From positions 186,001 to 250,000 of the forward strand of contig NZ_CP028923.1 in the NCBI RefSeq assembly GCF_005166025.1: a stretch of DNA of 64,000 nt, written 5' to 3'. The notes below the pieces were generated by a model. That model searched no databases. It saw nothing but the letters and a program-made list of their open reading frames with translations, and was not told the DNA's origin. Each line of letters opens with the position of its first letter. Positions within the stretch are counted from its first letter, which is position 1. Source of the stretch: Mangrovivirga cuniculi (GTDB lineage Bacteria > Bacteroidota > Bacteroidia > Cytophagales > Cyclobacteriaceae). Shown here one piece after another: positions 46,619 to 56,264 of the stretch. The position numbers and the translations under genes were made by a program.

Positions 46619-49159
46619 TTAGGCAGCCTTTTTTGCAGATTCTTTAAATCGTCTGTAAGTACTGATCCCAAATCCAACAGCAAGAATAATTGTTCCAAGC
46701 CATAATAAATTGATCCATGGCTTTTCAATCGATTTAATAACAACAAAGTCTTTCTGAGTAGTATATGGAATAAATTTAAATTTCTCTGTTTGCGGATCAA
46801 CACCAAGGAACTGAACTTTTATTCCAAGCTCAATTAATTCATCCTCTAAAGAGGCTCCCATATCATTCCGGATCACTATCAATGGTTCAACATAATGAGT
46901 CATTGATTGGCTCGTGATCTCAAATTCGGCTTTAAGTGCCAGATCATTTTTATCAAGGCCTCTAAATTCAAGCTCCTCCGCATCAAGCTTCACTACTTCT
47001 TTTAATGTTGTAACATAATCATTGATAAAGAATTCTTCTCCTACAGAGATAACCATGGTATCACCGGCTACCCATTTTAATTCATCATCACTCGGAGGAA
47101 TTACAGTAGCATAGGTGTAAAAATCCCTGGTAAAGGTATGAAGAAGGTCTGGTGATACAACTTTACCCATATCCGGATTATCCTGAACTCTCGGATACAT
47201 ATCAATAATTTCATCACCTCTGACATGCCTGATTTTATAATAAGTGTTTTCAGGATTCAATGAGAATGTATCTGCTTTGCTGGCAATTAACTCATTCTCA
47301 TCGTTAAATATATCTCTGGATGCAACTACCTTATACGGATCATCGGTTGGAAGGACATCTGAAATTCTAACATATTCACCATTCTCATCCAGCTTGACAT
47401 GCCTGCCCAGATAATTCAGGTCGTACTCTGCCATCTTTGAAGTCTCATCGAACCATAATACAAGATTTTCCCTGTTTTCCTGTGTGGTCATATTTTTATT
47501 TATAACCAGACCGGAGGTGTTTTCTGAAACCACATTTGAAAATCCTGTTGAATATAAAATTCCTACAACCATGAAAGCTACTCCGATGTGAGTTACTGCA
47601 CCTCCACTCAAAACTGGTTTTTTACGCAGTAATTCGATCAATACATGTCCATTCGCTAACAAAGAAAAAACTCCTGCAATGAGCATAATGATCAATCGGA
47701 AATCACTGTAGGTAAAGCCTATTTGTAAAATGATTAATACAATTACCATCGTCAATATGATCGATGGCACAAAAGAAGCGAGGGCTTTACCCTTTTTGAT
47801 ATTTTTCCACCAGAAATATTGAGCTATTCCGGATGTAATTGTCAGTAGTATTGCAAACCAAATCTGGTACTTGGAATATTCAGCCGGATCAGATGGAGCT
47901 GCAGCTGTTGATATACCACCAAAAAACTCTACAATCTTATTATAAACAGGGATTGAAGTAGGTAATAATACCTGAATACCCATTAAAATCAATATTAAGG
48001 CACCGATAAATACCCAAAATTCACCTGAATATGTTTCGATATCTTTTTGTGAACTTGGTATTTTTCCTCCGTGATAAATAAGAAGGACCACACCTCCAAT
48101 AAAGAAAAACAAAAGGTATATCAGCAACTGTCCGCTTAAACCAAGATCTGTAAAACTATGTACCGAAGACTCACCTAAAACACCTGACCTGGTAAGAAAA
48201 GTACTGTATAGAATCAGGGTGTACATAGAAAGCACCATGATCATCGAGGCCATTAATCCGGACTTGCTTCTTCTGAAAACAATCATAACGTGATATGAAG
48301 CAACCAGGAAAAGCCATGGTATGTAAACTGCATTTTCTACGGGATCCCAATTCCAATAACCCCCAAAGTTAAGAGTCTCATAAGCCCAATAGGCTCCCAT
48401 TAGAATTCCAACGCCTAAGACACCTGCTGCCAGTAAGGTCCATGGAAGAGCAGGTTTTACCCACTCCCTATATTTACGGGTCCATAATCCCGAAATCATA
48501 AAACTAAACGGAACAAGGGTTAAAGCAAACCCGAAAAATAAAGTTGGCGGATGAATTACCATCCAGATATTTTGGAGCAAAGGGTTAAGTCCACGACCGT
48601 CTTCCGGCACAAAATCAGGATTTGAAATAAATGTCGGATCATCCAGTACGTCTCTTAATAGCATAAAAGGACTACTTCCCAATTTAAGTTCAATCCCTGG
48701 AAGAACAACACCCAAAACCATTGAGGTCAGGAAAGCCTGAACAATTGAGAAAACAGTCATTACCGGAGCTTCCCATTCCCCTCCTTTCCCCATGATAAAG
48801 ACAGCTGTTACCACATGCCAGAATATCCATAAAAGGAAACTACCTTCCTGGCCTTCCCAAAATGAAGAGATCATATAATGAACCGGAAGATGTCTGCTGG
48901 AATGACTCCATGCATAGTGATATTCGAAGTAGTTATTATAAATTATTGAAAATAGGGTAGCCACTATTCCTAAAACTGCCAGACCATGAATAGCAAATAA
49001 AATTCTAGCATATTTTAATGCGCCAGATGCTTCAATAGTATTTGATTTCTTGTAGGCATTATAATATGCCCATGAAGAAGCCAATGCAGTAACAAAAGAT
49101 ACAATAACGAAAAGGTGACCTGTGTCACCTATCCAGTTATGAACCAGGGAAAGGATCAT
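46619..49159 (-). CDS. ccmF: Cytochrome c maturation protein CcmF (heme lyase)
   Basis: This 846-residue multi-pass membrane protein has the tryptophan-rich heme-handling motif GGYWNWDPVENA near residues 260-275 and about 15 transmembrane helices. A large periplasmic domain lies between about residues 535 and 810. CcmF takes heme from CcmE and attaches it to the CxxCH motif of apocytochrome c. It is longer than proteobacterial CcmF (about 650 residues), mainly in the periplasmic domain. It follows ccmE by 5 bp as the last gene of the ccmBCDEF operon. Confidence 0.94.
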   Translation of the reverse strand: MILSLVHNWIGDTGHLFVIVSFVTALASSWAYYNAYKKSNTIEASGALKYARILFAIHGLAVLGIVATLFSIIYNNYFEYHYAWSHSSRHLPVHYMISSFWEGQEGSFLLWIFWHVVTAVFIMGKGGEWEAPVMTVFSIVQAFLTSMVLGVVLPGIELKLGSSPFMLLRDVLDDPTFISNPDFVPEDGRGLNPLLQNIWMVIHPPTLFFGFALTLVPFSFMISGLWTRKYREWVKPALPWTLLAAGVLGVGILMGAYWAYETLNFGGYWNWDPVENAVYIPWLFLVASYHVMIVFRRSKSGLMASMIMVLSMYTLILYSTFLTRSGVLGESSVHSFTDLGLSGQLLIYLLFFFIGGVVLLIYHGGKIPSSQKDIETYSGEFWVFIGALILILMGIQVLLPTSIPVYNKIVEFFGGISTAAAPSDPAEYSKYQIWFAILLTITSGIAQYFWWKNIKKGKALASFVPSIILTMVIVLIILQIGFTYSDFRLIIMLIAGVFSLLANGHVLIELLRKKPVLSGGAVTHIGVAFMVVGILYSTGFSNVVSENTSGLVINKNMTTQENRENLVLWFDETSKMAEYDLNYLGRHVKLDENGEYVRISDVLPTDDPYKVVASRDIFNDENELIASKADTFSLNPENTYYKIRHVRGDEIIDMYPRVQDNPDMGKVVSPDLLHTFTRDFYTYATVIPPSDDELKWVAGDTMVISVGEEFFINDYVTTLKEVVKLDAEELEFRGLDKNDLALKAEFEITSQSMTHYVEPLIVIRNDMGASLEDELIELGIKVQFLGVDPQTEKFKFIPYTTQKDFVVIKSIEKPWINLLWLGTIILAVGFGISTYRRFKESAKKAA

Positions 49160-49164
49160 GCTGT

Positions 49165-49581
49165 TTATAATTGAGCGTTAGGATTAAGATTTTCTTCCTG
49201 ATATTTCGACGGGCATTTCATCAGGATCTGGTCAGCAACAAAAACATTCTGACGGAAACTTCCCACAACTACCACTTTCTCGGATTTCATGAAATCCTGA
49301 GGCATTGGCTCGTTGTAAAAAACTTGTTTTTCTTCCTTATTGTCGTCTACTAAAGTAAATGAGAAGCTTAGCTTATCAGGTGATGGGTGAATTCCGATTA
49401 CTTCTCCGGAAGCATCTTTTTTTAATTCACCAACAACATGATATTGCTTATCACTACCGTTATCAGCAAGTTCTTTGGCTTCATTGAAGGTAACATATGA
49501 ACCTGCATCGAAAGAAGTAGCAAAAATAAATGCAACTACTGCTGCTACTATGACCAAAATAAAAATATATTGCTTTTTCAT
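49165..49581 (-). CDS. ccmE: Cytochrome c maturation heme chaperone CcmE, CxxxY variant
   Basis: This 138-residue protein has an N-terminal membrane anchor (about 4-22) and an OB-fold periplasmic domain (YHVVGELKKDASGEVIGIHP, KVVVVGSFRQNVFVADQIL). It carries heme covalently between CcmC and CcmF. Near the C-terminus it reads MKCPSKY, so the heme attachment position is C123-x-x-x-Y127 rather than the common HxxxY. A CxxxY CcmE is known from Desulfovibrio and some archaea, where the maturation system lacks CcmH. No ccmH lies in this operon. Confidence 0.9.
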   Translation of the reverse strand: MKKQYIFILVIVAAVVAFIFATSFDAGSYVTFNEAKELADNGSDKQYHVVGELKKDASGEVIGIHPSPDKLSFSFTLVDDNKEEKQVFYNEPMPQDFMKSEKVVVVGSFRQNVFVADQILMKCPSKYQEENLNPNAQL

Positions 49582-49589
49582 AATTAATA

Positions 49590-49835
49590 TTATTTCAATT
49601 CTTCACTTTCCAACTTCTTGATTTTTCTTTCTACACGGAATAAATATGCAAATAAACCGACCAGTATTATAAGCAATACTGCCACTACCACATATATCTT
49701 TCCATCTGCTCTCAGGGCATCAGCCATGGCAACATCACTATTTACAGGAACTTCTTCTCCATTCCCTGACTGCGCCAGAGTATTAAAAGAGATCCTGGTT
49801 ATTATGTTCATTAAAATTGAAAAAAGCTTATGCAT
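49590..49835 (-). CDS. ccmD: CcmD-like small membrane protein
   Basis: This 81-residue protein has an N-terminal hydrophobic segment that looks like a signal peptide. A second transmembrane helix near residues 48-66 (IYVVVAVLLIILVGLFAYLF) is followed by a basic coil (RVERKIKKLESEE). This is the CcmD pattern: one helix with a charged cytosolic tail, helping to release holo-CcmE from CcmC. It is assigned mostly from shape and from its place between ccmC and ccmE. It overlaps the ccmC stop by 1 bp. Confidence 0.75.
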   Translation of the reverse strand: MHKLFSILMNIITRISFNTLAQSGNGEEVPVNSDVAMADALRADGKIYVVVAVLLIILVGLFAYLFRVERKIKKLESEELK

Positions 49836-50506
49836 TATTCTTCTTCAAGTTTGTGTTCAATTTTACGGATTCTGAAATGCAACGTTGCAATCCAGTAACC
49901 AAGAAGTGTCCACCCGATAACAGCAGGGTAAAACACCATTCGCAATCTGCTATCAAGGTCGTAAGCGTTAAACCCAGGATTTCCCGCATTGCCGGGGTGT
50001 AGTGAGTTTTCTGCCAGCCTCGGAAGGATAAACAAAAGGGATATCATTAAAGGATAAGCGAAAATATTGTAAACCGCACTAACCCTTGCTCTTTTTTGTT
50101 CATCGTTGAGACTCGATCTTAACAATAAATATGCGAAATATATTAATAAGGTAACAAATACAGCGGTGATCTTAGGATCTGCAAGCCATCCGGCCATTTT
50201 ACCCCAGGTATAAGTAGCCCAAACAGCGCCAGTCACTAATCCGAGAACTCCATACCAGATTCCCACTTTAGCCAAAACGTCAGCTCCTATATCTTTGTTC
50301 AAATCATTTGAACTTAAATATCTGATAGACTGGATTACTGATCCTGTCAGAATTATAACCATGCCAAACCACATCGGAACATGGAAAAATAAATTTCTTA
50401 TCGACTCATTTAAAATATTGAGCCTTGGTGCTTCGATCAAAAAACCGGCTACTACGGTGTAGATCAAAAGAACAATAGTAAGATATTTCCACCAGTTTTT
50501 CTTCAT
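49835..50506 (-). CDS. ccmC: Heme transporter/handling protein CcmC
   Basis: The ATG at 50506 gives 223 residues; a TTG further upstream would overlap ccmB. Six transmembrane helices carry the CcmC features: the N-terminal His in NLFFHVPMWFGM, the tryptophan-rich WATYTWGKMAGWLADPK and a second conserved His in ENSLHPG. CcmC loads heme onto CcmE. On the minus strand a GGAGGAG sits 6 bp before the start, an uncommonly strong Shine-Dalgarno sequence for this phylum. Its stop overlaps ccmD. Confidence 0.93.
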   Translation of the reverse strand: MKKNWWKYLTIVLLIYTVVAGFLIEAPRLNILNESIRNLFFHVPMWFGMVIILTGSVIQSIRYLSSNDLNKDIGADVLAKVGIWYGVLGLVTGAVWATYTWGKMAGWLADPKITAVFVTLLIYFAYLLLRSSLNDEQKRARVSAVYNIFAYPLMISLLFILPRLAENSLHPGNAGNPGFNAYDLDSRLRMVFYPAVIGWTLLGYWIATLHFRIRKIEHKLEEE

Positions 50507-50507
50507 A

Positions 50508-51164
50508 TTAACTCCTCCATAAATATGGAAACAATACCAGGCCGACAACCACTATTATAATATCGAGTGCAAAAATGCTTAATAAAGGTTTCCATACCAA
50601 TAGAATCTCAAAATTGTCAATTGCCGCTTTTGAAATTTTAATAGACAACAATAACAAAGGTACCATGATGGGCAACGACAATACAGCCATTAAGGTTGCT
50701 GTATTTTCAGCATTTGATGCGATTCCTGATACCATTGTAAGAATTGCAGCAAATCCGACGGAAGTTAACACCAGATTTATCAAAAAAAGAGGTGTGTTAG
50801 CCACCGGATTACCCATGACAAATGAATAAAATACAAACGATATTAATCCGAAAACTGTAAGTAGTAAAATGTTATATGCAGACTTAGCGGCAAAAAGCAA
50901 CTGAGGATCAACCAACGAATACATATATAACTGCTGTCTCTTTTCATCACCCGAAAAGCTTTTAGCAATCGCATTAATTGCTATAAATGAAAAGATGATC
51001 CAGAATATAGAATTCCAGGTTAAGGGATGAATAAGACCTCTTTGAACTCCAAGGGATAAGTAGGTGATAAAAATAGTGGTAGCCAGGTACAAAAGGATAC
51101 CGTTGATGGCATATTTTTGTCTCCATTCGATTAAAAATTCCTTGCTTACCAGTTTCCTGAACAC
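50508..51164 (-). CDS. ccmB: Heme exporter subunit CcmB
   Basis: This 218-residue protein has six transmembrane helices and the CcmB opening (VSKEFLIEWRQKYAINGILL). It is the permease of the CcmAB ABC complex, which uses ATP to release heme from the CcmC-CcmE complex. The start appears to be GTG at 51164. The ATPase gene ccmA is not adjacent and must lie elsewhere. It is the first gene of the operon and is divergent from rmlA. Confidence 0.88.
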   Translation of the reverse strand: MFRKLVSKEFLIEWRQKYAINGILLYLATTIFITYLSLGVQRGLIHPLTWNSIFWIIFSFIAINAIAKSFSGDEKRQQLYMYSLVDPQLLFAAKSAYNILLLTVFGLISFVFYSFVMGNPVANTPLFLINLVLTSVGFAAILTMVSGIASNAENTATLMAVLSLPIMVPLLLLSIKISKAAIDNFEILLVWKPLLSIFALDIIIVVVGLVLFPYLWRS

Positions 51165-51434
51165 GATCTTAAAAATTCTGCCTTTACTGACAGGTGAAAA
51201 TCACTTTTTTATATCTCAGAACAAAATTATACGTCTAACCATTTTTGTAGACATTCTTTTATAACTTTATCCCCTTAATTTGCTGATATTGAATATCGAT
51301 GCAAAATTAGGTCATATTGAATTATTAATGAAATTTTTTTGTCAGTCATCCTATAATTGATAATTATTAATAGTATTCAAAAAATTTCATAGATTAGCAT
51401 TTTGAACTATACCACGTAAAAATTTAACAATTCT
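51165..51434. other. 270-bp divergent intergenic region between ccmB and rmlA
   Basis: This is the longest gene-free stretch of the window and is very AT-rich. It should hold both promoters. On the minus strand, TAATTTTG (51229 to 51222) matches the -7 consensus for the ccm operon, without a clear -33 partner. On the plus strand I see no exact TANNTTTG before rmlA. No RNA gene or long repeat is apparent. Confidence 0.4.
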
Positions 51435-52298
51435 ATGAAAGGAATTATTCTTGCCGGTGGATCCGGCACCAGGCTTCACCCTCTCACTATCGCAGTAAGT
51501 AAGCAGCTCATGCCTATTTACGACAAACCAATGATCTATTATCCATTGTCGATATTAATGCAAGCTGGTATTAAAGAGATCCTAATCATCACAACACCTC
51601 ATGATAAACCTTTATTTCAAAAACTTTTGGGCGATGGTACTGCTTTAGGATGTAAATTTGAATATGCTATTCAGGAAGAGCCTAACGGACTTGCTCAGGC
51701 CTTTGTAATTGGTGAAGACTTCATCGGCGATGACAAAGTTGCCCTGATACTGGGAGATAATATTTTTTATGGTTCCGGATTAAAAGAATTACTCCAGGCA
51801 AATAGTGATCCTGATGGAGGCGTGGTTTACGCTTACCATGTATTAGATCCCGAAAGATATGGTGTGGTAGAGTTTAATGATAACCAGAAGGCTATTTCGA
51901 TTGAAGAAAAACCGGCTAAACCGAAATCTAATTTTGCGGTACCGGGTCTTTATTTCTATGATAATGATGTAATTGAAATAGCAAAAGGCTTAAAACCCAG
52001 TGCAAGGGGTGAATACGAAATCACAGATATTAATAAAGAATATTTACGAAGAGGAGATCTTCATGTTGGAATATTAGACAGAGGTACAGCCTGGTTAGAT
52101 ACAGGTACTTTCCCTTCTCTAATGGAAGCTTCACAGTTTGTTGAGGTTATCGAAAACAGGCAGGGATTAAAAATTGGCTGTATTGAAGAGATCGCTTATC
52201 AAATGGGCTTTATTGATGATCAACAGCTAAGAGATCTTGCAGAACCTTTGGTTAAAAGTGGATACGGAAAATATTTATTAAATCTGATAGAGGAATGA
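51435..52298 (+). CDS. rmlA: Glucose-1-phosphate thymidylyltransferase
   Basis: This 287-residue nucleotidyltransferase makes dTDP-glucose. The N-terminal signature [11 protein letters not shown], the substrate region [10 protein letters not shown] and the later EEKPAKPKS and GTAWLDTGT are all typical RmlA. It starts an operon in which every following gene overlaps or closely abuts the last. It overlaps rmlC by 4 bp. Confidence 0.95.
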   Translation: MKGIILAGGSGTRLHPLTIAVSKQLMPIYDKPMIYYPLSILMQAGIKEILIITTPHDKPLFQKLLGDGTALGCKFEYAIQEEPNGLAQAFVIGEDFIGDDKVALILGDNIFYGSGLKELLQANSDPDGGVVYAYHVLDPERYGVVEFNDNQKAISIEEKPAKPKSNFAVPGLYFYDNDVIEIAKGLKPSARGEYEITDINKEYLRRGDLHVGILDRGTAWLDTGTFPSLMEASQFVEVIENRQGLKIGCIEEIAYQMGFIDDQQLRDLAEPLVKSGYGKYLLNLIEE

Positions 52299-52852
52299 AG
52301 GTAACGAAGGGCAAGCTTAATGGAGTGTTTATCCTTGAACCAACTATTCACGGTGATGACAGAGGGTATTTTCTTGAATCTTACAATAAAAAGACTTTCA
52401 ATTCATTAACCGGACTTGATGTAGATTTTGTTCAGGACAATCAATCTCGTTCAAGAAAAGGAGCTCTGAGAGGATTACATTTTCAAAAAGGAGAGCATGC
52501 ACAAGCAAAACTGGTGCGGGTATTGAGTGGAAGAGTACTGGATGTTTTTGTTGACATCAGACCTGAATCGGAAACTTTTGGTCAATGGGAAGCTCATGAA
52601 TTATCATCTGAAAATCAAAAGCAAATTTTCGTTCCCAGGGGGTTTGCACATGGGTTCGCAACGCTGAGTGATTCAGTAGATTTTTTCTATAAATGCGATA
52701 ACTATTATAATAAAGAATCTGAAGGCGGCATTTTTTATGCAGATAAAGATCTTGATATAGATTGGCAGCTAGACGATATTTCACCAATAATTTCAGAAAA
52801 AGACTTAGCTTTACCAACGTTTAAGTCTTTTAAAGAAGAAATAACTAACTAA
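52295..52852 (+). CDS. rmlC: dTDP-4-dehydrorhamnose 3,5-epimerase
   Basis: This 185-residue cupin-fold epimerase acts on dTDP-4-keto-6-deoxyglucose. RGLHFQ carries the catalytic His, and [16 protein letters not shown] and the Tyr-containing [11 protein letters not shown] are typical. It lies between rmlA and rmlB with a 4-bp and a 1-bp junction. The last enzyme of dTDP-rhamnose synthesis, RmlD, is not in this operon. Confidence 0.95.
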   Translation: MKVTKGKLNGVFILEPTIHGDDRGYFLESYNKKTFNSLTGLDVDFVQDNQSRSRKGALRGLHFQKGEHAQAKLVRVLSGRVLDVFVDIRPESETFGQWEAHELSSENQKQIFVPRGFAHGFATLSDSVDFFYKCDNYYNKESEGGIFYADKDLDIDWQLDDISPIISEKDLALPTFKSFKEEITN

Positions 52853-52853
52853 A

Positions 52854-53867
52854 ATGAAGACAGTACTTATTACAGGCGGCGCCGGATTTATAGGCGCTAA
52901 TTTTGTGCCTTATTTTCTGGATAAATATAAAGACTACAAAGTCATTAATTTAGATAAACTAACCTATGCTGGAGACCTCGCTAATTTAAAGGAAGTCGAA
53001 GGTCATTCCAATTATCACTTTGTAGAAGGAGATATTTGTGACTACAATATCGTAAACCAGCTTTTTAAGACAAATAATATCACTGATGTTATACATTTTG
53101 CAGCTGAATCTCACGTAGATAACAGTATTTCCGGGCCAGAGGCCTTTGTCAAAACTAACGTTAATGGCACTTTTACCTTACTAGATGCCGCACGCAGGTA
53201 CTGGATGGATGGACCATTTGAAGTAAAAGAAGGAATGGAAAACAATCGCTTCCATCATATAAGTACAGATGAAGTATACGGTACACTTGGAAAAGAAGGA
53301 CTTTTCACTGAAGAAACTCCGTACGCTCCAAATAGCCCGTACAGTGCTTCTAAAGCAAGTAGTGATTTCTTTGTAAGAAGTTATTTCCATACTTATGGAC
53401 TAAATGTAGTTACAACGAATTGCTCCAATAATTACGGCCCTAAGCAGCATGATGAAAAATTGATTCCTACTATTATTAAAAAAGCGATTAACGAAGATAG
53501 CATTCCTATCTACGGGGATGGAAAAAATGTTCGTGACTGGTTATACGTTTTAGACCACTGCAAAGGAATAGACCTTGTATTCCATAATGGAAAATCAGGA
53601 GAAACATATAATATTGGAGGAAGAAACGAAAGAGAAAACATTTACATTGCCACTACCATTTGTGAAATTCTCGATAATAAGAGACCTTTGCCAGATGGAA
53701 AAAGCCACAAAGATCTGATCACTTATGTTAAAGACAGGCCGGGCCATGACCGAAGATATGCTATAGACGCATCAAAACTGGAAAACGATTTGGGCTGGGA
53801 AGCTGATGAGAATTTTGAAAGTGGTATTGAAAAAACAATTGAGTGGTATCTGGAAAAATATAATTAA
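52854..53867 (+). CDS. rmlB: dTDP-glucose 4,6-dehydratase
   Basis: This 337-residue extended SDR enzyme has the NAD-binding TGGAGFIGANF, the catalytic STDEVYG and YSASKASSDF, and NCSNNYGP. It converts dTDP-glucose to dTDP-4-keto-6-deoxyglucose. Its stop overlaps the following dehydrogenase start by 1 bp. The gene order rmlA-rmlC-rmlB with tight junctions indicates one transcript. Confidence 0.96.
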   Translation: MKTVLITGGAGFIGANFVPYFLDKYKDYKVINLDKLTYAGDLANLKEVEGHSNYHFVEGDICDYNIVNQLFKTNNITDVIHFAAESHVDNSISGPEAFVKTNVNGTFTLLDAARRYWMDGPFEVKEGMENNRFHHISTDEVYGTLGKEGLFTEETPYAPNSPYSASKASSDFFVRSYFHTYGLNVVTTNCSNNYGPKQHDEKLIPTIIKKAINEDSIPIYGDGKNVRDWLYVLDHCKGIDLVFHNGKSGETYNIGGRNERENIYIATTICEILDNKRPLPDGKSHKDLITYVKDRPGHDRRYAIDASKLENDLGWEADENFESGIEKTIEWYLEKYN

Positions 53868-55117
53868 TGGATAAGATAGGAATTATTGGTTTAGGCTATG
53901 TCGGGCTACCGTTGGCAGTAGAGTTTGGCAAAAAAGTAAATACTCTTGGATTTGACATTAATCATAAGCGAATCGAAGAATTGCAAAAAGGAAAAGACAG
54001 AACGTTAGAAGTTGATCCTGATGAATTAAAAGAAGCTGAACATTTGGTTTATTCAAGCAATCTTGAAGACCTGGCTAGCTGCAATATATATATCGTAACG
54101 GTTCCAACACCGATAGACAACTACAAAAAACCCGACTTGAGACCACTAATCGGAGCAAGTACAACAATTGGGAAAGTGTTAAAGAAAGGAGATATTGTCA
54201 TTTATGAATCGACCGTATATCCTGGATGTACTGAAGAAGATTGTGTTCCGGTACTTGAAAAAATCAGCGGGCTAAAATACAATGAAGACTTTTTCTGTGG
54301 TTACTCACCTGAAAGAATTAACCCGGGAGATAAGCAACACAGACTTCCGACTATTAAAAAAGTAACCAGTGGGTCAACTCCTGAAATAGCTGAAAAAGTA
54401 GATAATCTTTATAAATCGATTATTACGGCGGGAACTCATAAAGCATCTTCAATTAAAGTTGCTGAAGCAGCTAAGGTGATTGAGAATGCTCAAAGAGATA
54501 TAAACATTGCCTTCGTAAACGAGCTAGCAGTAGTATTTGATAAAATGGATATTGACACCACAGAAGTACTTGAAGCTGCAGGAACCAAGTGGAATTTTCT
54601 TCCATTTCGACCAGGCTTAGTTGGAGGTCATTGTATAGGGGTCGATCCATATTACCTGACACACAAAGCAGAAAGCCTGGGTCATCATCCTGAAGTAATC
54701 CTTTCCGGTAGAAGAATAAATGACCAGATGGGATTGTTCATTGCGAGTAAGGTTATTAAGCTGATGACTCAAATGGATAATCCGATTAAAAATGCTGACA
54801 TCCTTGTTATGGGTATTACTTTCAAAGAAAACTGCCCTGACATACGAAACAGTAAGGTCATTGATGTAATCAGGGAACTTCAGAGCTTTGGTGCAAATGT
54901 GGAAGTATATGATCCACTTGCCGATCCGGAAGAGGTTCAAGAAGAATATGGTTTAACTTTGATAGAAAAACCATCTAAAAAATATAATGCCATTGTGATG
55001 GCGGTAGCCCATAATGAATTTGAATCACTCGACTGGTCAGAAATTAAAAATGGCAATACCGCTGTTTATGATGTAAAAGCTAAACTTGATAAGTCAACAA
55101 TAACAGCCAGACTTTAA
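53867..55117 (+). CDS. Nucleotide-sugar 6-dehydrogenase, TviB/WbpO type
   Basis: This 416-residue UDP-sugar dehydrogenase oxidises the C6 hydroxyl of a UDP-N-acetylhexosamine to a carboxylate. It shows the NAD site GLGYVGLPLAVEFGK, YSPERINPGD, the long conserved AEAAKVIENAQRDINIA and the catalytic Cys in GGHCIGVDPYYLTHK. The sequence is closer to the TviB/WbpO group (UDP-GalNAc or UDP-GlcNAc) than to WbpA as I know them. With the three genes that follow it would start synthesis of a 2,3-diacetamido-uronic acid. It begins 1 bp inside rmlB and ends 4 bp before the aminotransferase. Confidence 0.9.
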   Translation: MDKIGIIGLGYVGLPLAVEFGKKVNTLGFDINHKRIEELQKGKDRTLEVDPDELKEAEHLVYSSNLEDLASCNIYIVTVPTPIDNYKKPDLRPLIGASTTIGKVLKKGDIVIYESTVYPGCTEEDCVPVLEKISGLKYNEDFFCGYSPERINPGDKQHRLPTIKKVTSGSTPEIAEKVDNLYKSIITAGTHKASSIKVAEAAKVIENAQRDINIAFVNELAVVFDKMDIDTTEVLEAAGTKWNFLPFRPGLVGGHCIGVDPYYLTHKAESLGHHPEVILSGRRINDQMGLFIASKVIKLMTQMDNPIKNADILVMGITFKENCPDIRNSKVIDVIRELQSFGANVEVYDPLADPEEVQEEYGLTLIEKPSKKYNAIVMAVAHNEFESLDWSEIKNGNTAVYDVKAKLDKSTITARL

Positions 55118-55121
55118 TTAT

Positions 55122-56264
55122 ATGGGTAAGATTCAAATGGTCGATCTTAAGAGTCAGTATCTGAGATTAAAACCTGAGATAGATAATGCAATAGAAGATG
55201 TAATTATGTCTTCTGCATTTATTAATGGTCAGCCAGTAAAGAATTTTGCAAGCAATCTAGAAGAATACCTGGAATGTAAGCACGTAATCCCTTGTGGAAA
55301 TGGAACAGATGCCCTTCAGATAGCCATGATGGCACTGGGTTTCATTCCCGGTGATGAGGTTTTAGTCCCGTCGTTTACATATGTGGCAACTGTTGAGGTT
55401 ATCGCTCTTTTAGGGTTAAAGCCCGTCTTTGTTGATGTAGATCCGGATACCTTTAATATTGATACCGAGGATCTGAAGAAAAAGATTACTCCTAATTCAG
55501 CAGGAATTGTTCCCGTTCACCTTTACGGTCAATGCGCGAACATGGAGTCAATAATACAGATTGCCGGGGATAACGATCTGAAAGTAATTGAAGATACTGC
55601 CCAGGCCTTAGGAGCTAATTATACTTTTTCCAATGGAAAAGTTCAAAAAGCAGGGACGATAGGAGATATTGGCACAACATCATTTTTTCCCTCTAAAAAT
55701 CTGGGATGCTTCGGTGATGGAGGAGCTATAATGACCAATGATAGTGATCTCGCAGATCTTCTAAAAATGATCGCTAATCATGGTCAGAAAGTGAAATACC
55801 ATCACGATACTATTGGTGTAAACTCAAGATTGGATAGTATCCAGGCTGCGGTCCTCAATGTAAAGCTCAAAGAATTAGATGATTTTGCCGGTAGAAGAAG
55901 GCAGGTTGCTGATAAGTACGACGCTGCATTTAAAGACAATGATCTGATTAAGACCCCAAGTCGTTCGGAGCAATCAACCCATGTTTTTCATCAATACACC
56001 CTGATTCTTGATAAGTCGATCGATAGAGATAAGTTTAAAGAAGACCTTGCTGAAAAGGGAGTTCCAAGTATGATTTATTATCCTCTTCCGGTACACCTTC
56101 AAAAGGCTTATAATAATTATGGTTTCAAAGAAGGGGATTTTCCGGTTTCTGAAGAATTAAGTAATAGAGTAATTTCACTTCCGATTCATACAGAAATGAG
56201 AGAGGAAGATCAGTCAATCATTATTGACGCTGTTTTAAATACTATAAAAGATCATGTCCGATAA
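55122..56264 (+). CDS. DegT/DnrJ/EryC1-family aminotransferase, WbpE/WlbC-like
   Basis: This 380-residue PLP enzyme has the sugar-aminotransferase pattern: CGNGTDALQIAMMALG near the N-terminus, the DTAQALGA Asp site and the PLP Lys in TSFFPSKNLGCFGDGGA. It strongly resembles WbpE, which aminates the 3-keto group of a UDP-GlcNAc-derived uronic acid. The neighbouring acetyltransferase and 3-dehydrogenase support that role. Its 3' end overlaps the acetyltransferase gene by 11 bp. Confidence 0.92.
   Translation: MGKIQMVDLKSQYLRLKPEIDNAIEDVIMSSAFINGQPVKNFASNLEEYLECKHVIPCGNGTDALQIAMMALGFIPGDEVLVPSFTYVATVEVIALLGLKPVFVDVDPDTFNIDTEDLKKKITPNSAGIVPVHLYGQCANMESIIQIAGDNDLKVIEDTAQALGANYTFSNGKVQKAGTIGDIGTTSFFPSKNLGCFGDGGAIMTNDSDLADLLKMIANHGQKVKYHHDTIGVNSRLDSIQAAVLNVKLKELDDFAGRRRQVADKYDAAFKDNDLIKTPSRSEQSTHVFHQYTLILDKSIDRDKFKEDLAEKGVPSMIYYPLPVHLQKAYNNYGFKEGDFPVSEELSNRVISLPIHTEMREEDQSIIIDAVLNTIKDHVR

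Noticed and set aside
46615-46806. Small minus-strand frame overlapping the ccmF 3' end
   Set aside because: It lies in another phase of the well-supported ccmF gene and has no domain of its own.
50504-50548. Upstream TTG start for ccmC overlapping ccmB
   Set aside because: The ATG at 50506 has a GGAGGAG at good distance and gives the normal CcmC N-terminus; the extra 14 residues are not family-like.
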